From assembly GCA_027459705.1 (NCBI GenBank), contig DAIDHM010000191.1, forward strand, positions 1 to 47,214: a stretch of 47,214 bases of DNA, given 5' to 3'. Of the stretch, positions 43,934 to 47,214 are shown in pieces. The notes below the pieces were generated by a model, which saw nothing but the letters and a program-made list of their open reading frames with translations, searched no databases and was not told where the DNA came from. The position numbers and the translations under genes were made by a program. Every line of letters starts with the position of its first letter. Positions within the stretch are counted from its first letter, which is position 1. Source of the DNA: Ktedonobacteria bacterium (GTDB taxonomy: Bacteria > Chloroflexota > Ktedonobacteria > Ktedonobacterales > JACDGC01).

Positions 43934-44488
43934 TTACGATCGGGAAGGCTTCTTCACGGGCTGCGAGGTTCCAGCCTCCAGCGCGCGATAATGCTCACGG
44001 AACGCTTGTCGCGCACGCGACAGGTACATCTTCACACCGCTCTCCGCGATATTGAGCGTCTGGGCAATCTCGGCATACGAGAAGCCCTCTTGTGTGTAAA
44101 GCAGCAGCGCCGCGCGATAGGTCGCGGGCATCCGCCGCAATGCCTGTCGCACCAGTTCAGTGGTGCCGATCGTTTCCTGCGGATCGGGGCTTTCCAGGTC
44201 GGCGGGCTCGTGATCGAGGTCCTGCCACGGAAGCCAGACAATCAGCTTGCGCCGACGTAAGGCGTCATAGGCAGTATTCGTCGCGATCCGATAGAGCCAG
44301 GCCGACAGCTTCAGCGAAGCATCCATCTTCGGCAGCGCCTTGAACGCCTTCAAGAACGTATCCTGCGTCAGATCGTCCGCTTGCTCGCGATCCCCTACCA
44401 GGTGGTAGATATAGTTAAAGATCGGCGTCTTGAACTCATCGTAGATCCGTTCGAAGGACCACGTGCTCTCCAACTCCACCATAGCCAT
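43934..44488 (-). CDS. RNA polymerase ECF sigma factor
   Basis: A 184-residue sigma-70 factor of the extracytoplasmic-function group. Region 2 has DREQADDLTQDTFLKAFKALP and SAWLYRIATNTAYDALRRRK. Region 4 has LRRMPATYRAALLLYTQEGFSYAEIAQTLNIAESGVKMYLSRARQAF. The start at 44488 has AAGGGG about 10 bases upstream and is preferred to 44533. The anti-sigma gene follows on the same strand, as is usual for such pairs. Confidence 0.93.
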   Translation of the reverse strand: MAMVELESTWSFERIYDEFKTPIFNYIYHLVGDREQADDLTQDTFLKAFKALPKMDASLKLSAWLYRIATNTAYDALRRRKLIVWLPWQDLDHEPADLESPDPQETIGTTELVRQALRRMPATYRAALLLYTQEGFSYAEIAQTLNIAESGVKMYLSRARQAFREHYRALEAGTSQPVKKPSRS

Positions 44489-44754
44489 GCGGCGGTTGCC
44501 CCTTCGATCGTGGCCGCCATCTCGCTGTTCCATGTAGGTATCCGCGATGCCCTACATCGATCAAGAACCCGCAAGGCCATCGAAGTTGAAAACTTCATGG
44601 ACCCTCACAGATGAAACGGAAAGATGACACGCGAGTAACATCAAGTAGTGCCAATCCATACCAAACGAGCCGGGCAGAGCGCGCGATAGACAACGTTTGG
44701 TGCGCCTATCGTAGCATATCTCTGCCTTTGTGCCAATGTGGGTAGCCGTTATGG
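44489..44754. other. Gene-free region upstream of the ECF sigma factor
   Basis: The first part of a 728-base gap between divergent genes. No ECF-type autoregulatory promoter was identified by eye; the rest of the gap holds the SAM-I leader described separately. Confidence 0.4.
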
Positions 44755-44784
44755 TTGCGCGCTCAGCGCGCGCTATGGTATCAT
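44755..44784 (+). promoter_or_regulatory. Promoter of the SAM-I leader
   Basis: TTGCGC (44755-44760) and TATCAT (44779-44784) with an 18-base spacer, about 40 bases ahead of the riboswitch. Confidence 0.5.
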
Positions 44785-44822
44785 AAGCATGACAATTCCA
44801 TAGTCGGCCCGACCTAGGGCAC

Positions 44823-44937
44823 TGCTCATCAAGACGGGTGGAGGGACTGGCCCTATGAAGCCCGGCAACCAGCGACGCGCAACGCGTCGTGTTGGTGCTA
44901 AGTCCGTCAGAGAGGTTACTTCTCTGAGAGATGAGCG
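44823..44937 (+). promoter_or_regulatory. SAM-I (S-box) riboswitch
   Basis: P1 is formed by CTCATC (44825-44830) and GATGAG (44930-44935). The conserved core follows the family consensus: AAGACGGGTGGAGGGACTGG, CCCGGCAACC and GGTGCTAAGTCC, ending in GAGAGATGAG. A second CTCATC (44945-44950) can compete for the 3' side of P1, the usual switching layout. SAM binding is expected to lower expression of pfkB-ahcY. Confidence 0.93.
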
Positions 44938-45216
44938 TCGTCACCTCATCGTGCGATGCCACGTCCCCCTCAGATTCCCCCTCTCGTTGATGTTCTCCCG
45001 TCTTGTGAGACTGAGCCTACACCGTCATGCCCTGGCGCGCAATCTTTTGCAGCCGACGTTATGACCAAAGTACTAACTCAGAAATCACTCTGGTTGGTGC
45101 CCTGGGTTATCAGACACGAGTTGGATCGTTGTAGCGCGATCACGCTTCTGGTCGATACTGTGGAATAGACCTGGCCGCGGAGTGCCAGGATGATGTTGCA
45201 GTTTGGCGGAGTCACT
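44938..45216. other. Long leader between SAM-I riboswitch and kinase gene
   Basis: About 280 bases without a T-rich terminator. A 35-codon frame (45061-45168) without a ribosome site is present. A hairpin CCTGGC/GCCAGG (45171-45190) carries GGAG in its loop just before the ATG at 45190. The expression platform could therefore be translational. Confidence 0.4.
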
Positions 45217-46161
45217 ATGACGATTACCGTTGCCGGGACGATTGGCATTGATACGATTATCACGCCGTTTGGCCGGGCCGACGCGGTTCTGGGTGGGTCA
45301 GCGTCGTATTTCGCGTTGGCCGCCTCGTATTTCGCTCCTGTTCAATTAGTCGCGACGGTCGGTGATGACCTGGACGCAACGCTGCTCAATCCGCTGGAGC
45401 GACGAGGTGTCGCGCTCACGGGGGTATCGCATGCCACTGGCCCCAATTTTCGGTGGGGCGGCACCTATCATTTAGATTTGAACACCCGCGACACCCTCTT
45501 CACCGAGTTGGGAGTGCTGGCGGAGTTCGATCCGGTCTTGCCACCCGCCGCGCGCGCGGCCGAAATCGTGTTCCTGGCGAATTTGCAACCAGACATTCAG
45601 GCACGGGTTATCGACCAAACCCCCAATGCCACTTTGCACGCGCTGGATACGATGAATTTTTGGATCTCCGGAATGCGCGACGAACTGACGCGCACACTGG
45701 CACGTGTCGATATTGTCATTATGGCGGAAGATGAAGTGCGTCAATTCGCCGATCGCGCGAATCTGCGCGCGGCGGCTCGCGCCATCATGGATCTCGGGCC
45801 CAAGGTTATCGTCATCAAGCTCGGCAGCTATGGCGCGCTGTTGCTCGACCACACCGGTCACTACTTCGCCGCGCCAGCGTTCCCGCTGGATGATGTGCGC
45901 GATCCCACCGGCGCCGGTGATGCCTTCGCGGGCGGATTCCTGGGATACCTGGCGCAAGCCCTGGCAAACCAGGGCGCATTGACCATGACCGATTACCGAC
46001 GGGCACTGTTGCACGGCAACATACTCGGCGCTTTTGCATGCGAGAATTTTGGCGTCGAGCGTCTGGCCGTCCTCACCAACACGGAGATCACGGCGCGTTA
46101 TCGCGAGTTGATCGAATTCACCCATATCGGCGCGAGCGACGCGACATTCGCCCTCGCCTGA
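45217..46161 (+). CDS. PfkB-family carbohydrate/nucleoside kinase, probable adenosine kinase role
   Basis: A 314-residue ribokinase-fold enzyme. The N-terminal GGSASYFALAA and the C-terminal anion-hole motif DPTGAGDAFAGGFLGYL, with the catalytic Asp, are clear. The start at 45217 (MTITVAGTIG) has GGCGGAG about 5 bases upstream; an ATG at 45190 lacks a free site. It lies 56 bases before ahcY and behind a SAM-I riboswitch. S-adenosylhomocysteine hydrolase releases adenosine, so a kinase that removes adenosine would fit; that specificity is inferred from context only. Confidence 0.87.
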   Translation: MTITVAGTIGIDTIITPFGRADAVLGGSASYFALAASYFAPVQLVATVGDDLDATLLNPLERRGVALTGVSHATGPNFRWGGTYHLDLNTRDTLFTELGVLAEFDPVLPPAARAAEIVFLANLQPDIQARVIDQTPNATLHALDTMNFWISGMRDELTRTLARVDIVIMAEDEVRQFADRANLRAAARAIMDLGPKVIVIKLGSYGALLLDHTGHYFAAPAFPLDDVRDPTGAGDAFAGGFLGYLAQALANQGALTMTDYRRALLHGNILGAFACENFGVERLAVLTNTEITARYRELIEFTHIGASDATFALA

Positions 46162-46217
46162 CGAACTCTACCTATCGCGGGTCTTAAAAACCGAAGAAAT
46201 AAAGGAGCATTCATTTC

Positions 46218-47214
46218 ATGACAACCAGCCACCTCCAGACCACTGGCGATGTGAAAGACTTCGCGCTGGCCCCCAAAGGCAAAGCTCGCATCGCCTGGGC
46301 AGAGCGCGATATGCCCGTGCTGCGATCGATTCGCGCGCGCTTCGCGCAAGAAAAGCCCCTCGCGGGCGTCCGCATCGCCGGCTGCCTGCATATCACTACG
46401 GAAACCGCGAACCTGGCGATCACGCTGAAAGCCGCCGGGGCCGATCTCGTGCTCTGCGCCAGCAATCCGCTCTCGACCCAGGATGATGTCGCGGCTTCGC
46501 TGGTCGTGGATGAAGGGATTCCGACGTTCGCGATCAAAGGCGAAGATAAGGATACCTATTACCAGCATATTTATGCCGCGCTCGAGCGTCGCCCTCAGGT
46601 AACCATCGATGACGGCTGCGATCTCGTCAACACCATCCACACGAACCGGACCGATCTGTTAGCGGAGATTGTCGGCGGTTTGGAAGAGACGACGACAGGT
46701 GTCATGCGGCTCCAAAATATGGTGAAGGCAGGAGCATTACGCTATCCGGTGCTGGCGGTCAATGATTCAGACACCAAACATCTTTTCGACAATCGCTATG
46801 GCACCGGCCAGAGCACGCTCGATGCGATCGTTCGCTCGACCAACCTGCTCATCGCTGGTCGGAATTTCGTCGTCGTGGGGTATGGCTGGTGTGGTCGTGG
46901 GGTTGCGTCGCGGGCGCGCGGGCTGGGCGCCAATGTTATCGTCACGGAGATCGATCCGGTCCGCGCTGTCGAAGCGGTGATGGATGGGTACCGCGTCATG
47001 CCCTTGATCGATGCGGCGCCGATTGGCGACATCTTCGTCACCGTCACAGGCAATGAGCATGTCGTGGATCGCCAGCATCTGGAACGGATGAAGGATGGCG
47101 CGGTCGTCGCCAACTCCGGGCATTTCAATAATGAGATCAACATCGAAGCGCTGGAGGCGCTGACCACTGGCCATACCACCGCACGCGAATTCGTCGAGGG
47201 CTATCACTTCGCCG
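46218..47214 (+). CDS. ahcY: Adenosylhomocysteinase, 3' end cut by window
   Basis: The first 332 residues of S-adenosylhomocysteine hydrolase, which splits SAH into adenosine and homocysteine using bound NAD. Visible motifs are GCLHITTETANL near residue 60, CASNPLSTQDDVAA, NDSDTKHLFDNRYGTGQS and the NAD-binding VVGYGWCGRGVASRARG, followed by VTGNEHVVDRQHLERMKDGAVVANSGHFNNEI-type sequence. AAAGGAG lies 10 bases upstream of the ATG. With the PfkB kinase it forms a methyl-cycle operon under the SAM-I riboswitch. The enzyme appears intact up to the window edge. Confidence 0.96.
   Translation, partial: MTTSHLQTTGDVKDFALAPKGKARIAWAERDMPVLRSIRARFAQEKPLAGVRIAGCLHITTETANLAITLKAAGADLVLCASNPLSTQDDVAASLVVDEGIPTFAIKGEDKDTYYQHIYAALERRPQVTIDDGCDLVNTIHTNRTDLLAEIVGGLEETTTGVMRLQNMVKAGALRYPVLAVNDSDTKHLFDNRYGTGQSTLDAIVRSTNLLIAGRNFVVVGYGWCGRGVASRARGLGANVIVTEIDPVRAVEAVMDGYRVMPLIDAAPIGDIFVTVTGNEHVVDRQHLERMKDGAVVANSGHFNNEINIEALEALTTGHTTAREFVEGYHFA

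Noticed and set aside
45061-45168. 35-codon leader peptide between the SAM-I riboswitch and the kinase
   Set aside because: No ribosome site is present and the composition is not distinctive. It is kept only as a note in the leader description.

Overview
The window is a bacterial chromosome segment of fairly high GC with short intergenic gaps. It most likely comes from a member of the Chloroflexota; this is an inference from gene content, because no rRNA or other strong phylogenetic marker was read. Supporting points are a tmRNA whose tag ends ALALAA, a CobA-HemD fusion, a tricorn protease, a CxxC-x17-CxxC zinc-ribbon protein, a T-box in front of thrS, separate secD and secF genes, IorAB beside a fused ADP-forming acyl-CoA synthetase, and a CruF-type carotenoid protein.

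Layout: a 3'-complete SGNH hydrolase (1-763) converges on a MerR regulator-VWA protein pair (853-2986). Next come two genes carrying three copies of a very small beta-carbonic-anhydrase-like domain (3223-4524), two small hypothetical genes, an isolated rplA (5362-6069), a transglycosylase-like membrane protein, a TM2 protein with a long repetitive tail, and a secD-secF operon read from a near-consensus promoter. A one-domain receiver protein with Glu at the phosphorylation site, cobA-hemD and a polytopic membrane protein follow. The stretch 15460-16900 is accessory DNA: a decayed TnpB tail, a 157-bp foldback element with 27-bp inverted ends, and an AT-richer HNH endonuclease cassette. It ends at the tmRNA gene (16914-17287).

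From 17573 to 27107 lie the tricorn protease, a zinc-ribbon protein, typA/bipA, a two-TM protein, an S51 peptidase, and a divergent SDR/TetR pair. From 27315 to 32018 is an iorA-iorB-ACD operon that can convert aryl pyruvates to aryl acetates with reduced ferredoxin and ATP. A very large membrane protein (32083-34839) and a decayed TnpB gene with an IS605-type right end (34956-35220) follow. A T-box riboswitch then controls a threonyl-tRNA synthetase that lacks the TGS domain. The right end carries a hypothetical protein, an esterase overlapping a CruF-like gene, a glycosyltransferase-GtrA fusion, an ECF sigma factor with a propeller-bearing anti-sigma factor, and a SAM-I riboswitch ahead of a PfkB-family kinase and adenosylhomocysteinase (cut by the window end).

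No phage, CRISPR array, tRNA or complete insertion sequence was recognised, and no large undescribed multi-gene system stands out. The best leads are the triplicated mini carbonic anhydrase, a MerR gene that appears leaderless with its operator inside the promoter spacer, the foldback element and TnpB/omega-RNA relics, the Asp-to-Glu receiver, and the unusual SAM-I and T-box leaders.
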